Assembly (NCBI RefSeq): GCF_001675165.1
Contig: NZ_LROS01000077.1
Location: 98,079 to 162,078 of the forward strand
Length of the DNA: 64,000 nucleotides
Source: Clostridium ragsdalei P11
Lineage (GTDB): Bacteria > Bacillota > Clostridia > Clostridiales > Clostridiaceae
Reading direction: 5' to 3'
The position numbers and the translations under genes were made by a program. The notes under the pieces are model-generated. The model was not told the origin of the DNA and did not search any database. It was given only the letters and a program-made list of their open reading frames with translations. Below, piece after piece: positions 25,746 through 35,272 of the stretch (position 1 is the stretch's first letter; each line of letters opens with the position of its first letter).

Positions 25746-26420
25746 ATGAATAAACTCAAACGTTTTATTCGAGATAACAGAATGCTATTGTTTGTTCTTG
25801 CGGCAATCTATCGTTTCTTTGGCGTTAATCGTATTAAAGGTAAAAGAACCCTTAAAGTTTCGTGGAAGGGTGTATTTGCCTACCATATGAATGTAGTTAA
25901 CTGTGGGCATAGAAATAAATTGGAAATTGAAGAAGGGTGTAGGCTGAAAAATACAACAATAAGATTCTATGGAAATAATAACTTCGTTAAAATTGAAAAT
26001 GATTGTGTAGCCAATGAATTAGAAGTTTATGTACAGGATGACTCGAACACTGTTTCTATCGGGCACAATACGCATTTTACTGGCAAGGCACATTTGGCTT
26101 GCATTGAAGGATGTGAACTTTCAATCGGTTCTCGGTGCTTGTTATCAAGTGAGGTTACTTTTAGAACTGGTGATAGTCACTCCATCCTTGATAAAGAAGG
26201 AAAACGCATCAATTATTCATCTAGTATTTCGGTTGGTGATCATGTTTGGATTGGTAATAAGGTGATTGTTCTAAAAGGTACAAAAATTAGCGATGAGACC
26301 ATTGTCGGTACCGGTAGCATTGTGACCGGAAAAGAGTTTGAAGGTAATAGTGTAATTGTTGGTACGCCGGCAAAAATTATTAAACACGATGTCAGTTGGC
26401 ATCATGAAAATCTGAAATAA
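25746..26420 (+). CDS. Hexapeptide-repeat (LbH) acyltransferase
   Basis: 224 aa. The N-terminal 45 residues are basic and partly hydrophobic, then hexapeptide repeats (about 55-200) with steps such as IEEGCRLKNTTI, ISVGDHVWIGNKVIVLKGTKIS and VGTGSIVTG, ending in NSVIVGTPAKIIK. It probably O-acetylates a sugar of the repeat unit using acetyl-CoA. The acceptor is unknown. Use of CGT/CGC/CGA arginine codons is again higher than in the surface-protein genes. It replaces the decayed relative just upstream. Confidence 0.85.
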   Translation: MNKLKRFIRDNRMLLFVLAAIYRFFGVNRIKGKRTLKVSWKGVFAYHMNVVNCGHRNKLEIEEGCRLKNTTIRFYGNNNFVKIENDCVANELEVYVQDDSNTVSIGHNTHFTGKAHLACIEGCELSIGSRCLLSSEVTFRTGDSHSILDKEGKRINYSSSISVGDHVWIGNKVIVLKGTKISDETIVGTGSIVTGKEFEGNSVIVGTPAKIIKHDVSWHHENLK

Positions 26421-26511
26421 TTATTAGGTAAATAGGTTGTTATTAAGCAATAAATAGTTTGAGCAGTACTTAAAAATAGCTTAAGTAAAACAATAAACGG
26501 AGAATGTAAAT

Positions 26512-27699
26512 ATGGAAAAATGTCATAGAAATCTAGTGTGTTTACAGGTTCATAATGATTATCTCATCCAAGGCGGTGAGACAAAAACAGCACAGCTAAT
26601 CGGAGATGTGTTGGAAGAGTATGGTTTGCATATTATTCGATACTATAAATCAAACAACGAAATAGCCCAAAAGGGAAAGCTTGGTAAGTTGATAGTTGGA
26701 ATAAAAGCAATTTATAACCCAGATACAGTAAAAGAAATCAATGCTATTTTAGATGCGATGCACGTTGATTTTGCCTTAGTGCATAATACATCACCAATTA
26801 TAAGCAACAGTATTTATAAGATTCTTATGGAAAGAAATATACCAGTTTTAAAATATTTGCAGAATTATAATCTTATGTGTTTAAATGGCGCAATCGACCA
26901 CGGTGAATGTTGTAAAAATTGTAGCGAACATCTGTGGATTGGTGTAAAGCAACGGTGTTACAAAAATAGTGTTGCATATTCTTTGATTAAATATATATCA
27001 AAAAAAGAGTTTGATAAAAAATATCGTGATAAGATAGCCGGTTTCATGCCGAATTCTGAATTTGTTCGAGATAGACACGTTCAGTATGGTTTAAATATTA
27101 ATAAAATGAATGTCATGTACAACTATATAGAAGGGCATTGCGTCAATGACGAGAAGATAATTGAGAGACAAAGATATTTGTATTTTGGGCGCATATCTAA
27201 GGAAAAAGGTGTTTTTACTATAATTAAGGCCTTCCAAGATATGATAGATTTACAATTAGATATAATGGGTTCGGGAGAACTAGTTGAACAAATTACAAAA
27301 TACATCAGAGAACATGGACTCAAAAATGTCAGATACATTGGTAGTAGAACAGGAAAGGAACTTGCAGAAGTTATACATGAGGCAAAAGCTGTTATAGTAT
27401 CATCAGAATGGGATGAACCATTGCCAAGGACTATAATGGAATCGTATTTGCAAGGCACACCGGTTGTTGGAACTGATAGAGGTGGTATACCAGAAATGAT
27501 CAATGAAGGTCAAACTGGATACATATATAAAAGCGGTGATGTGAGGTCACTGAAATGTTCTATATCTAGGATGGAGTCTTTAAGCGATGATCAGTATACC
27601 TATATGCGATTGAGTTGTCTTGAAGAGGCTAAAAATAAATATACGAAAGAAAAGTATGTCCAACGATTTATAGAATGTATTGGGAGGCATTTAAAATGA
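26512..27699 (+). CDS. Glycosyltransferase family 4
   Basis: 395 aa, GT-B fold. The N-terminal domain starts VHNDYLIQGGETKTAQLIGD; a Cys-rich loop (CLNGAIDHGECCKNCSEHLW, about 125-145) is seen in some family members and may bind a metal. The C-terminal nucleotide-sugar domain has YFGRISKEKGVFTIIKAF and ESYLQGTPVVGTDRGGIPEM, with the E..(7)..E-type catalytic pattern. It adds one sugar to the growing unit; donor unknown. The stop codon overlaps the next start (ATGA). Confidence 0.9.
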   Translation: MEKCHRNLVCLQVHNDYLIQGGETKTAQLIGDVLEEYGLHIIRYYKSNNEIAQKGKLGKLIVGIKAIYNPDTVKEINAILDAMHVDFALVHNTSPIISNSIYKILMERNIPVLKYLQNYNLMCLNGAIDHGECCKNCSEHLWIGVKQRCYKNSVAYSLIKYISKKEFDKKYRDKIAGFMPNSEFVRDRHVQYGLNINKMNVMYNYIEGHCVNDEKIIERQRYLYFGRISKEKGVFTIIKAFQDMIDLQLDIMGSGELVEQITKYIREHGLKNVRYIGSRTGKELAEVIHEAKAVIVSSEWDEPLPRTIMESYLQGTPVVGTDRGGIPEMINEGQTGYIYKSGDVRSLKCSISRMESLSDDQYTYMRLSCLEEAKNKYTKEKYVQRFIECIGRHLK

Positions 27700-28619
27700 A
27701 ATATAAAGAAAATATAGTGCTTCAAGTCGTTAGAAATCCATTCAAGTTTATTAAACACATAGGTGGCAAAGGGTATCTAAAGTGGATTCCAGACAAGTTG
27801 TATCTTAAATTGTGTTACAGAGCTGTGTTTGGAAAAGAACTAGATTTTGATAACCCGCAAACTTTTAATGAAAAGTTACAGTGGCTCAAGTTATATGACC
27901 ATAAGCCTATATATACCATTATGGTTGACAAGTATGAGGTAAAAAAATATGTTTCAGATATTATTGGCGAAGAATACATCATTCCGACTTTAGGTGTATG
28001 GGACAAGTTTGATAATATTGACTTTAATAGTTTGCCAAATCAGTTTATACTAAAATGTACTCATGACTCGGGCGGACTTGTGATTTGTAAGGATAAGAGA
28101 AAACTAGATTTAAAGGCAACAAAAAAGAAAATAAATAGATGTCTTAAGAAGAACTTCTACTATGTAGGAAGAGAATGGGCTTATAAAGATGTAAAACCTC
28201 GTATTATTGCAGAGAAATATATGGAGCAAAGTTCAAATAATGAATTGAATGATTTTAAGTTAATGTGCTTCCATGGGAAAGTCAAATGTTCATTTGTTTG
28301 TACTAATCGCCATAGTGGAGAGGGCCTGAATGTTACATTCTACGATACTGATTGGAGAGTAATGCCATTTGAGCGCCATTATCCGAGAAGTAAAGTGGCG
28401 CTTGATAAACCAGCAAGTTATAAGGATATGGTAGCCTTTGCAGAAAAACTAAGTCAGGATATTCCGTTTGTTCGGGTTGATTTTTATGAGGTTAAGGGTA
28501 AACCTTATTTTGGAGAATTAACCTTTTATCCTGGTAATGGGTTTGAAGAATTCACTCCTTCCGAATACGATCAAAAACTTGGTGAATGGGTAAAATTGCC
28601 TGGAGGGAGTACTTGTTGA
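27696..28619 (+). CDS. TupA-like ATP-grasp protein of polysaccharide clusters
   Basis: 307 aa from the ATG at 27696, which overlaps the previous stop by four bases and has GGGAGG upstream. PQTFNEKLQWLKLYD, DKYEVKKYV, FILKCTHDSGG, PRIIAEKYM and FVRVDFYEVKGKPYFGELTFYPGNG are the hallmarks of the TupA-like ATP-grasp family, commonly found in polysaccharide operons. The family may join an amino acid or another group to a sugar, or act in teichuronopeptide synthesis; the actual reaction is not known. Complete in length. Confidence 0.88.
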   Translation: MKYKENIVLQVVRNPFKFIKHIGGKGYLKWIPDKLYLKLCYRAVFGKELDFDNPQTFNEKLQWLKLYDHKPIYTIMVDKYEVKKYVSDIIGEEYIIPTLGVWDKFDNIDFNSLPNQFILKCTHDSGGLVICKDKRKLDLKATKKKINRCLKKNFYYVGREWAYKDVKPRIIAEKYMEQSSNNELNDFKLMCFHGKVKCSFVCTNRHSGEGLNVTFYDTDWRVMPFERHYPRSKVALDKPASYKDMVAFAEKLSQDIPFVRVDFYEVKGKPYFGELTFYPGNGFEEFTPSEYDQKLGEWVKLPGGSTC

Positions 28620-28743
28620 AAAATAGGTATTGTCTATTTTACATATATGGCAATAGTATGATCATTTTTGAACCAGAAATGTATGACAAGGAACTAGGTT
28701 GTATGGTACAGCCTGACCTATGGACAGTGAAAAGGGCTTGACT

Positions 28744-29379
28744 ATGCTAAATAATCAAGAATATATTACAACAGAATTAGAAAAAATACTATATGAAATT
28801 TTACCTATAACAAGTAAAAGATTGAGAAATTTAGTTTTTATAGTTATAGGAATAATACTATCAAAATCAGTTGTAATCTTAAATATTTCTGAAAAACTAA
28901 AGGATGATTTCACAGATGTAATTGAAGAAGGGTAAGATAATAAAGAGATTTTTGATTCTAAAAATTATGAAGTTATATTACTGGGAAATAGAAACTTTAA
29001 AAGCATATAGTTATTTAAGTTTATAAATAAACTTGGATTTAAATATTGTATAAGATGCACCAATAATATGCTTATAAAAATAGAAGGAAAGAATAAATTT
29101 AAATATCTTACAGTATAGCCCATATAAAAAATGGTATAAAGAAATTTAATGGAGTTTTGTTAATATCAAAAATATAAATGTAATTTAGCAGTATGTAAAG
29201 TAGAAGAATCAGAAGATACATGGTATCTGGCAACTAATATGGATAGTAAATAACCTGTTAGAGAATATAAAAATAGATTCATAATAGAAGAAATGTTTAG
29301 AGATTTGAAATCAAATGGATCTTATATGGAAGGTACATGGACAGAAGATATTGTTTATTTTAACTCACATTCAGCATGA
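28744..29379 (+). pseudogene. Decayed IS4-type transposase
   Basis: The piece starts at an ATG with NNQEYITTELEKILYEILPI and breaks at the TAA after 64 codons, then continues with several stops. Later fragments WYLATNMDS and YKNRFIIEEMFRDLKSNG match the last catalytic block (Y-(2)-R-(3)-E-(6)-K) of IS4-family transposases. The N-terminal part is only 64 codons and is unlikely to be functional. It marks an old insertion in the cluster. Confidence 0.72.
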
Positions 29380-30121
29380 AATTTGTCCAACACTTGGGTA
29401 AGCAACCTATATCCAACATATTTTTTCATAATAAATGTATTATAAGAAATAAATGTAGTGTATTAATTTTTATATATAACTGTGATTATCATAAAATGTA
29501 TTAATTTTAACTATGATAGAGTATTTTGCATGTTACAATAAGTATTAGATAGATAATAAGTCAAAAATTATTTCCTTGATGTTCATTATTAGGCTAAACA
29601 AGTATTAAAAAATGTTAAACTATTCATGCTGAATGTAAGTTTTAAGAATTTATATTTATGCTTAAGTATAAATATAAATGGATGATAATATTAGGTGCAG
29701 ATTGTTCTAAAAATAAGAAAAGCAAAATTGTAAGAGCCACAAAAAATTAAAGAATAAAAAAGAATAAAATTGTTAGAATATACAGCTTATTTAGTAGTGG
29801 TTTAAAATGGTTTAATAGATATTATGATTCTAGTAGCAAAAAGTACAAGCTTAAGCTTGATTTTGTACTTTACGGTATATGGAAGTTAGGGGCGATTTTT
29901 TTAATTATTACCAATAATCGAAGGAAAAGCTTATGCTTTTACAGGTACATAAATTTTATATAAATGCATTTTTATAATTTTAAGGATCAGACTTTATTAA
30001 TCGGTAATATTAATATTATACTTAAAAGGATTATTAATAAATTTGAATATAATTTTAGTAATTTTGGTAAATTACTGTCCGTAGGTCAGATGTTACAGCT
30101 GCTTACGGAATAAGGCATGAA
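29380..30121. other. Non-coding gap of about 740 bases
   Basis: No reading frame of note on either strand. It contains only AT-rich sequence and a weak inverted repeat (AAAGTACAAGC / TTGTACTTT near 29839-29872), which could be a terminator remnant. It may be the decayed end of the insertion element before it. Confidence 0.5.
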
Positions 30122-31246
30122 ATGGAGGAAGAAGCTATATTGGATATCAATAGTAAAAAGAAAGTTGTTATCATTACAGATGCACCTTCACCTTATCGAG
30201 TTGATTTTTTCTTGTATTTACAAGAAAATTATATGGATTATGAATTTACAGTGATTTTTACTAATGGGTCGACTCGTAAATGGAATGTTAATTATAAGAA
30301 ATTGAACAAATATTATATCCTAAAAGCTTTAAAAATTAAATATCCGACCAAGTTTGATAGAAGATTTCTTGTTATTTCATATGGCATTAATAGAGTGTTG
30401 AATTCTGTTAAACCTGATGTTATTGTAGCTTCTGAATATAATATGACGGTGCAGACAGCATTTTTATGGAGTAGGCTTCATAAGAAAAAATTCATTAGTT
30501 GGACTGACGGAACCTTGAGGTCAGAGCAGGAGTTCAAAGGATTAAGAATATTCATCAGGAAAAAAATAATAAAGGGAGCTAATGCTTATATTGCTAGTAG
30601 CATAAATTCTAAGAAACTTCAAATGAATTATGGTGCTGAAGAAAGCAAGATTCACATAAGTTATCTAACCGTTGATATTGACTCTTATATGGTAAAGCAT
30701 AAACCAAGGGGTAAGTTTCAGATTTTGTTTGTAGGTCGTTTGGTTAAAGGAAAAGGTACTTCATTGTTATTAGAGGCCCTTAAACGAGTGAATGGTGATT
30801 ACAAATTACTCATAGCGGGAGACGGTCCAGAATTAGAAAATGTGAAGCAAAAAGTAAACGAACTAGATTTGAGTAGCAAAGTTGAATTCCTTGGTTTTTT
30901 GCAGCGAGAAGAACTTACTAAGCATTACGCTTCCAGCAATCTGTTTGTGCTTCCCACATTAAATGATTGCTTTGGACTGGTCATTCTTGAAGCTATGTGT
31001 GCAGGTTTGCCTGTTATTTCGACAATATACGCTGGCGGTGCTCCTGATTTAATTGATGAAGGAGTAAGTGGAATGATTGTTGATCCTCATAATACCAAAC
31101 AGTTTGCAGAAGCAATCCAAAAAGTTATGGATGACCAGGATTATGCAAAAAAACTGGGTGAAAACGCTCTTAAAAAGGTTCATGATTTTCACTTTAGTCG
31201 TGTAGCTAAAGGCTATATGGGTGCCATAGATGAAGCATTAAAATGA
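30122..31246 (+). CDS. Glycosyltransferase family 4
   Basis: 374 aa. The N-terminus VVIITDAPSPYRVDFF is typical of GT4 enzymes of exopolysaccharide loci. The C-terminal domain has ILFVGRLVKGKGTSLLLEAL, LIAGDGPELENVKQ and PTLNDCFGLVILEAMCAGLPVIST. An alternative start is TTG at 30140, eleven bases after GGAGG; I kept the ATG, which has AAGG six bases upstream. It adds a sugar, donor unknown. The stop overlaps the following reading frame. Confidence 0.88.
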   Translation: MEEEAILDINSKKKVVIITDAPSPYRVDFFLYLQENYMDYEFTVIFTNGSTRKWNVNYKKLNKYYILKALKIKYPTKFDRRFLVISYGINRVLNSVKPDVIVASEYNMTVQTAFLWSRLHKKKFISWTDGTLRSEQEFKGLRIFIRKKIIKGANAYIASSINSKKLQMNYGAEESKIHISYLTVDIDSYMVKHKPRGKFQILFVGRLVKGKGTSLLLEALKRVNGDYKLLIAGDGPELENVKQKVNELDLSSKVEFLGFLQREELTKHYASSNLFVLPTLNDCFGLVILEAMCAGLPVISTIYAGGAPDLIDEGVSGMIVDPHNTKQFAEAIQKVMDDQDYAKKLGENALKKVHDFHFSRVAKGYMGAIDEALK

Positions 31247-31260
31247 AGGGATTTGATGGA

Positions 31261-32073
31261 ATGAGAATATTAGTTCTTTTCACTTGCTTCAATAGAAAAG
31301 ACAAGACTTTAACATGTGTTAATACTTTAATCACCAATAATAATATAGACTTGGATTTTATAGTAGTTGATGATAGTAGTTCTGATGGAACCACAGAGGC
31401 ACTGGAAAAGTATCATAATATAGAAGTTATTACAGGCACCGGAAATTTGTTCTATTCTGGTGGCATGCGTGTAGCAATTGAGGCGGCAAAGAGAAGAAAT
31501 CTAGCTGACTATGACTATGTGATGTTTATTAATGACGATGTTCGTTTTTATGATTTGGCAGTTAGCAAGTTGGTTGACTACTTAGCAGGAGAGCAAGCGA
31601 TTCTTGTTGGTGCTACTTGCGATGATACAGGTAAATTATCCTATGGTGGTTCCATAAAAACTAGTAAATGGAGGCCTAGATATAAAAATGTTATGTCTGG
31701 AACTGAAAGAGTATATTGCGATACTTTTTGTGCGAACTGTGTGCTAATTCCTAAAGAGATATTTAGAAAACTTGATAACATCGATCCGGTTTATCATCAC
31801 GCTATGGGGGATTTTGACTATGGTTGTGAAGCAAGGCGAAATGGAGTGCAGATTATTGCTTCCGATTTCTTTGTTGGTGTTTGTAATGATAATTCCAGAG
31901 ATAATACGTGGAGAGATTCAAATCTTTCTATTCGAGCACGTATAAGAAAGAAAGAATCACCAAAAGGGTTACCTATAAAAGAATGGTTTTATTATTTAAA
32001 AAAAAACCATAGCATTCTTACGGCTATAATCTACAGTATAAGTGCATATGTTAAAATTTTTTTGAAAAGGTAA
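31261..32073 (+). CDS. Glycosyltransferase family 2
   Basis: 270 aa from the ATG at 31261 (an in-frame ATG at 31243 overlaps the previous stop; the family normally starts close to MRILVLFTCFNRKD). GT-A motifs are FIVVDDSSSDGT, TGNLFYSGGMRVAIEAA and the metal-binding MFINDDVRF, followed by HHAMGDFDYGCEARRNG. The GNLFYSGGMR element is typical of rhamnosyl/galactosyl-type GT2 enzymes in Firmicutes, but the donor is not certain. It is followed by 170 bases without a gene. Confidence 0.87.
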   Translation: MRILVLFTCFNRKDKTLTCVNTLITNNNIDLDFIVVDDSSSDGTTEALEKYHNIEVITGTGNLFYSGGMRVAIEAAKRRNLADYDYVMFINDDVRFYDLAVSKLVDYLAGEQAILVGATCDDTGKLSYGGSIKTSKWRPRYKNVMSGTERVYCDTFCANCVLIPKEIFRKLDNIDPVYHHAMGDFDYGCEARRNGVQIIASDFFVGVCNDNSRDNTWRDSNLSIRARIRKKESPKGLPIKEWFYYLKKNHSILTAIIYSISAYVKIFLKR

Positions 32074-32243
32074 CATTACCTTGTCTACGTAGGTGTCTGA
32101 CGCAATTGTTTTATACTGATCTATCATAAATAATGCGTCTTTAATCAATTGATATTATAGAACCATATTTGATGTTTACTAAAGTGCCAAATTATAGATG
32201 CAGTCTACGTTTATATAGGTAAGATTTGAAAGGGTATGAAGAG

Positions 32244-33404
32244 ATGAAATTACAAAAGCAAAATGTTTTTTTGTTCATTTTTTTGTTGGCGGCTGTACCG
32301 CCATATTATTTGACGAAAAGTAGTATTTTGAAATACACGTTTGATGCACTACAAATTTTAGGCGTGTTATATATGATATTTGTTTGTATATTAAAAGGAA
32401 AGATATCTCACTTTTTTATTGTGGTACTATCATTTGATTTAATACTAATTATTGTGACTTCTATTGGTGGACAAAGTGTTTTCAATTGTTTGACATTTAT
32501 TATTAAGAATCTGATCTACGTACTATTAATAATGATTTATTCAAAAAGAAATGCTCAGAAATTTTTAAAAGTGAGCTATGATTACTTTACTGTAATTTGC
32601 TTAATAAATTTTATATATCTTCTTTATGGCTGCTTTGTATTAGGGAAGACATCGGATGATAGTTTATTTATAACAGAATCAAACAGTATTACGTCTCCTT
32701 TGATTTATTCAGTTGTAGTAGGTGGTTTATATAATATAATATATGGAGAAAAGCAGAAGATACTGTCGAAAAGGCTTTTTTTGCTTTTGATATGTATTAC
32801 TATTACTGAGTTATTAGTTTGGTCAGCGACAGGAATGGTGGGTTGGTTTATACTTTTAGTATACATATTTTATGTTGAATTTACTGGTAGAATTAAATCT
32901 TTACCTTATTTTAAATTAAGTGTAGTGGCTGTACTACTCAATATTTCAATAGTTTTTTTTAATATTCAAGATAAACTATCTTTTTTAATAGAATGTATTT
33001 TACAAAAAAGTTTGACTTTTACAGGTCGCACATACATTTGGAAAATTAATCTTGAGCAGATAAGACAATCTTGGATAATTGGATACGGTTATGGGTATAG
33101 GGCAGTAGGATTCTTTTATGCACATAATGCAATATTGGAGTTTTTGATTGAAGGTGGTATTGTTTTATTAGTAGCATTTATTTGGGTTGTGGTTATTGTA
33201 GGCTTAAAGAATAAAAAAGATAATCAAATTTATTCAAGTGAGTTGCCTTTTTTAAAAGCATCACAATTCTTGATAATTGCTGTGTTTTCTTTTGAAATAA
33301 TGATGATTACAGAGCTGCCAAGCGTTATTTACTTTTTTTCAATACTTGAATTAATGTATTGTTTACCATATTTATTAAAGAGTAATACCTTAAAAAAGGG
33401 CTAG
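32244..33404 (+). CDS. Wzy-like O-antigen/capsule polymerase, cluster 1
   Basis: 386 aa from the ATG at 32244 (AAAGGG upstream; a TTG at 32226 is less likely). About ten membrane segments with a large loop near residues 255-300. The block GYGYGYRAVGFFYAHNAILEF followed by GGIVLL corresponds to the conserved HN...E...GG part of Wzy/ligase proteins (given here in pieces: GYGYGYRAV, HNAILEF, GGIVLL). It joins lipid-linked repeat units on the outer face of the membrane. Such proteins are very variable, so identification rests on topology and this block. Confidence 0.8.
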   Translation: MKLQKQNVFLFIFLLAAVPPYYLTKSSILKYTFDALQILGVLYMIFVCILKGKISHFFIVVLSFDLILIIVTSIGGQSVFNCLTFIIKNLIYVLLIMIYSKRNAQKFLKVSYDYFTVICLINFIYLLYGCFVLGKTSDDSLFITESNSITSPLIYSVVVGGLYNIIYGEKQKILSKRLFLLLICITITELLVWSATGMVGWFILLVYIFYVEFTGRIKSLPYFKLSVVAVLLNISIVFFNIQDKLSFLIECILQKSLTFTGRTYIWKINLEQIRQSWIIGYGYGYRAVGFFYAHNAILEFLIEGGIVLLVAFIWVVVIVGLKNKKDNQIYSSELPFLKASQFLIIAVFSFEIMMITELPSVIYFFSILELMYCLPYLLKSNTLKKG

Positions 33405-33433
33405 ATTTCATGAAATAGAAAGGACGTGTATTT

Positions 33434-34402
33434 ATGCTGAATAAAATACTAGCAGTAATAATATACTATTCCAATTTAATTTTGACATCTTTTCAAAGAA
33501 AAATGATGATACGGTATGATAGACATATGGCTAGTGACTACTTCAAGAAAAGAAGGTACTATGCGGGGAAAATTACACATTTAGTAGATGAATCAAATCA
33601 ATATATTGCCGAAAAAATTATTTCTGGTTTACCTTTTATGGCAGGTAGATTTGGATCAACAGAAGTCTATAACATGGAAGTATTTGACTTACAATTTACG
33701 ATAAAGTACTCTAATGCATTAGATACTTTGGTAAAATATTCGGGTTTTTTTCCATATAGCATAGAATATGCTATGGAGTTCAAAGAAATAATGAAAGAAA
33801 GTTGTTCACAAGTAGATGTAATGGCATTTTGGAATATGTTCAGAGAAGCATATTACATAAAACGCTATATGAAATCCGATATTTATTTAACCCAACTTCG
33901 TTTTCTTGAACCTTGGTATAGCGAAATACCGTGGACAGTTGCATTAAAGAATAAAAAAGTGTTAGTGATACATCCTTTTTGTGAAACTATTAGGAGTCAA
34001 TACAATAGACGAGAAAAATTATTTAAAAATAAAGATATGTTACCTAGCTTTGACTTAAAAACACTTAAAGCTATACAGACTTTAGCGAGGGAAAAAGATG
34101 AGAGATTCGAGACTTGGTTTGATGCTCTTGAGTATATGTACAATGAAGCTTTAAAAATAGATTTTGATATTGCATTAATTGGTTGTGGTGCGTATGGGTT
34201 CCCTTTAGCGGCAAAACTAAAAAAAGCCGGTAAACAAGCTATCCATATGGGTGGAATGTTGCAAATATTATTTGGAATAAAAGGTAGAAGATGGGATGAT
34301 GATCCGATTGTATCTAAATTATATAATGAATATTGGGTTAGACCGGGAGAAAATGAGAAACCAGTTAGAGCAGAAAGCATTGAAAATGGATGTTACTGGT
34401 GA
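33434..34402 (+). CDS. Possible GT-D-fold glycosyltransferase of polysaccharide clusters
   Basis: 322 aa. One N-terminal hydrophobic stretch (about 3-20) is followed by a soluble domain with AGRFGSTEVYNME (about 72), VLVIHPFCETI (about 176), and a conserved-looking end IALIGCGAYGFPLAAKLKKAG ... HMGGMLQILFGIKGRRW (quoted in parts: IALIGCGAYGFPLAAKL, HMGGMLQILFG). The layout recalls GT-D-fold transferases such as the DUF1792 group, but the match is by eye. It sits between the polymerase and the fucosyltransferase, which supports a role in the same polymer. Confidence 0.55.
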   Translation: MLNKILAVIIYYSNLILTSFQRKMMIRYDRHMASDYFKKRRYYAGKITHLVDESNQYIAEKIISGLPFMAGRFGSTEVYNMEVFDLQFTIKYSNALDTLVKYSGFFPYSIEYAMEFKEIMKESCSQVDVMAFWNMFREAYYIKRYMKSDIYLTQLRFLEPWYSEIPWTVALKNKKVLVIHPFCETIRSQYNRREKLFKNKDMLPSFDLKTLKAIQTLAREKDERFETWFDALEYMYNEALKIDFDIALIGCGAYGFPLAAKLKKAGKQAIHMGGMLQILFGIKGRRWDDDPIVSKLYNEYWVRPGENEKPVRAESIENGCYW

Positions 34403-34411
34403 GGTGGAAAA

Positions 34412-35263
34412 ATGGCTGTTATTATAAAGGTTTATGGGGGGTTTGGAAATCAGCTATTTTGTTATGCGTGTGGGTATGCTGTTTCAAAATTGAACCAGGT
34501 ACCGTTGATTATAGATACGACACAGCAAGATAATGATCCTTCGAGAGAAGTTGAGATTGATAAACTTAATATTAGTTATCAGCAGAGGATTACATTTAAA
34601 AAGAGTAAGAATTTATTTGGACGTGTTATTTTAAATAGATTTAGATTACGTAAATATATAGGATGGAATACAATGAGTATTGTTGAAAAGAAGCCATATA
34701 GTTTTGATAAATTCGTTTTTAATATAGGAAACCGTAATGTTTATCTTACTGGTTATTGGCAGAGTTATAAGTATTTTGATGAGATACGTGACGATTTACT
34801 TGATTTGTTTTCACCGACGTATACTGTTTCTAAAGATATGTTAAATTTAAAAAAACAAGTTCTGAATTGTAATAGTGTGGCAGTGCATATTCGCCGGGGA
34901 GATTATGTTCAGATTGGGTGTGCTGTTAATATGAATTATTACGACCAAGCAATTGAGATTATATTGAAAAAGATTGAAAATCCAATATTTTATATTTTTT
35001 CGGATGACATGAATTTCGCTAAGCAGTATTTTAAAAAATTTAAAGGAATCGAATGCGTTCTTATCCAGTACGCAAGTAAAAATAAGACATTAGATGATTT
35101 TTTTCTGATGGCTTCTTGTAAAAATCAGATAATAGCAAATAGCTCTTATAGTTGGTGGGCAGCTTATTTAAATAAGAATATCGAGAAAATAATTATATGT
35201 CCACAGCTTGATTTCTGGAAAGATGATTTTTATCCGGGTAGATGGACTGAAATTGTAATGTAG
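34412..35263 (+). CDS. GT11 alpha-1,2-fucosyltransferase
   Basis: 283 aa. The N-terminal VYGGFGNQLFCYACGYA and the donor-binding HIRRGDY (His159) are the classic GT11 signatures, with FYIFSDDMNFAKQYF and ANSSYSWWAAYLN further on. It uses GDP-L-fucose, which the gmd/fcl pair of the same cluster makes, to fucosylate a galactose-type acceptor in the repeat unit. The linkage is inferred from the family. Confidence 0.93.
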   Translation: MAVIIKVYGGFGNQLFCYACGYAVSKLNQVPLIIDTTQQDNDPSREVEIDKLNISYQQRITFKKSKNLFGRVILNRFRLRKYIGWNTMSIVEKKPYSFDKFVFNIGNRNVYLTGYWQSYKYFDEIRDDLLDLFSPTYTVSKDMLNLKKQVLNCNSVAVHIRRGDYVQIGCAVNMNYYDQAIEIILKKIENPIFYIFSDDMNFAKQYFKKFKGIECVLIQYASKNKTLDDFFLMASCKNQIIANSSYSWWAAYLNKNIEKIIICPQLDFWKDDFYPGRWTEIVM

Positions 35264-35272
35264 AGGTGTGAT

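Noticed and set aside
28744..28935. 64-codon frame as a small independent gene
   Set aside because: It continues in the same direction into transposase fragments, so it is the N-terminus of a dead IS4-type transposase.
33997..34380. 127-residue minus-strand open frame, and similar ones at 27123-27503 and 36368-36715
   Set aside because: All lie within well-identified plus-strand genes, lack ribosome binding sites and give low-complexity translations.
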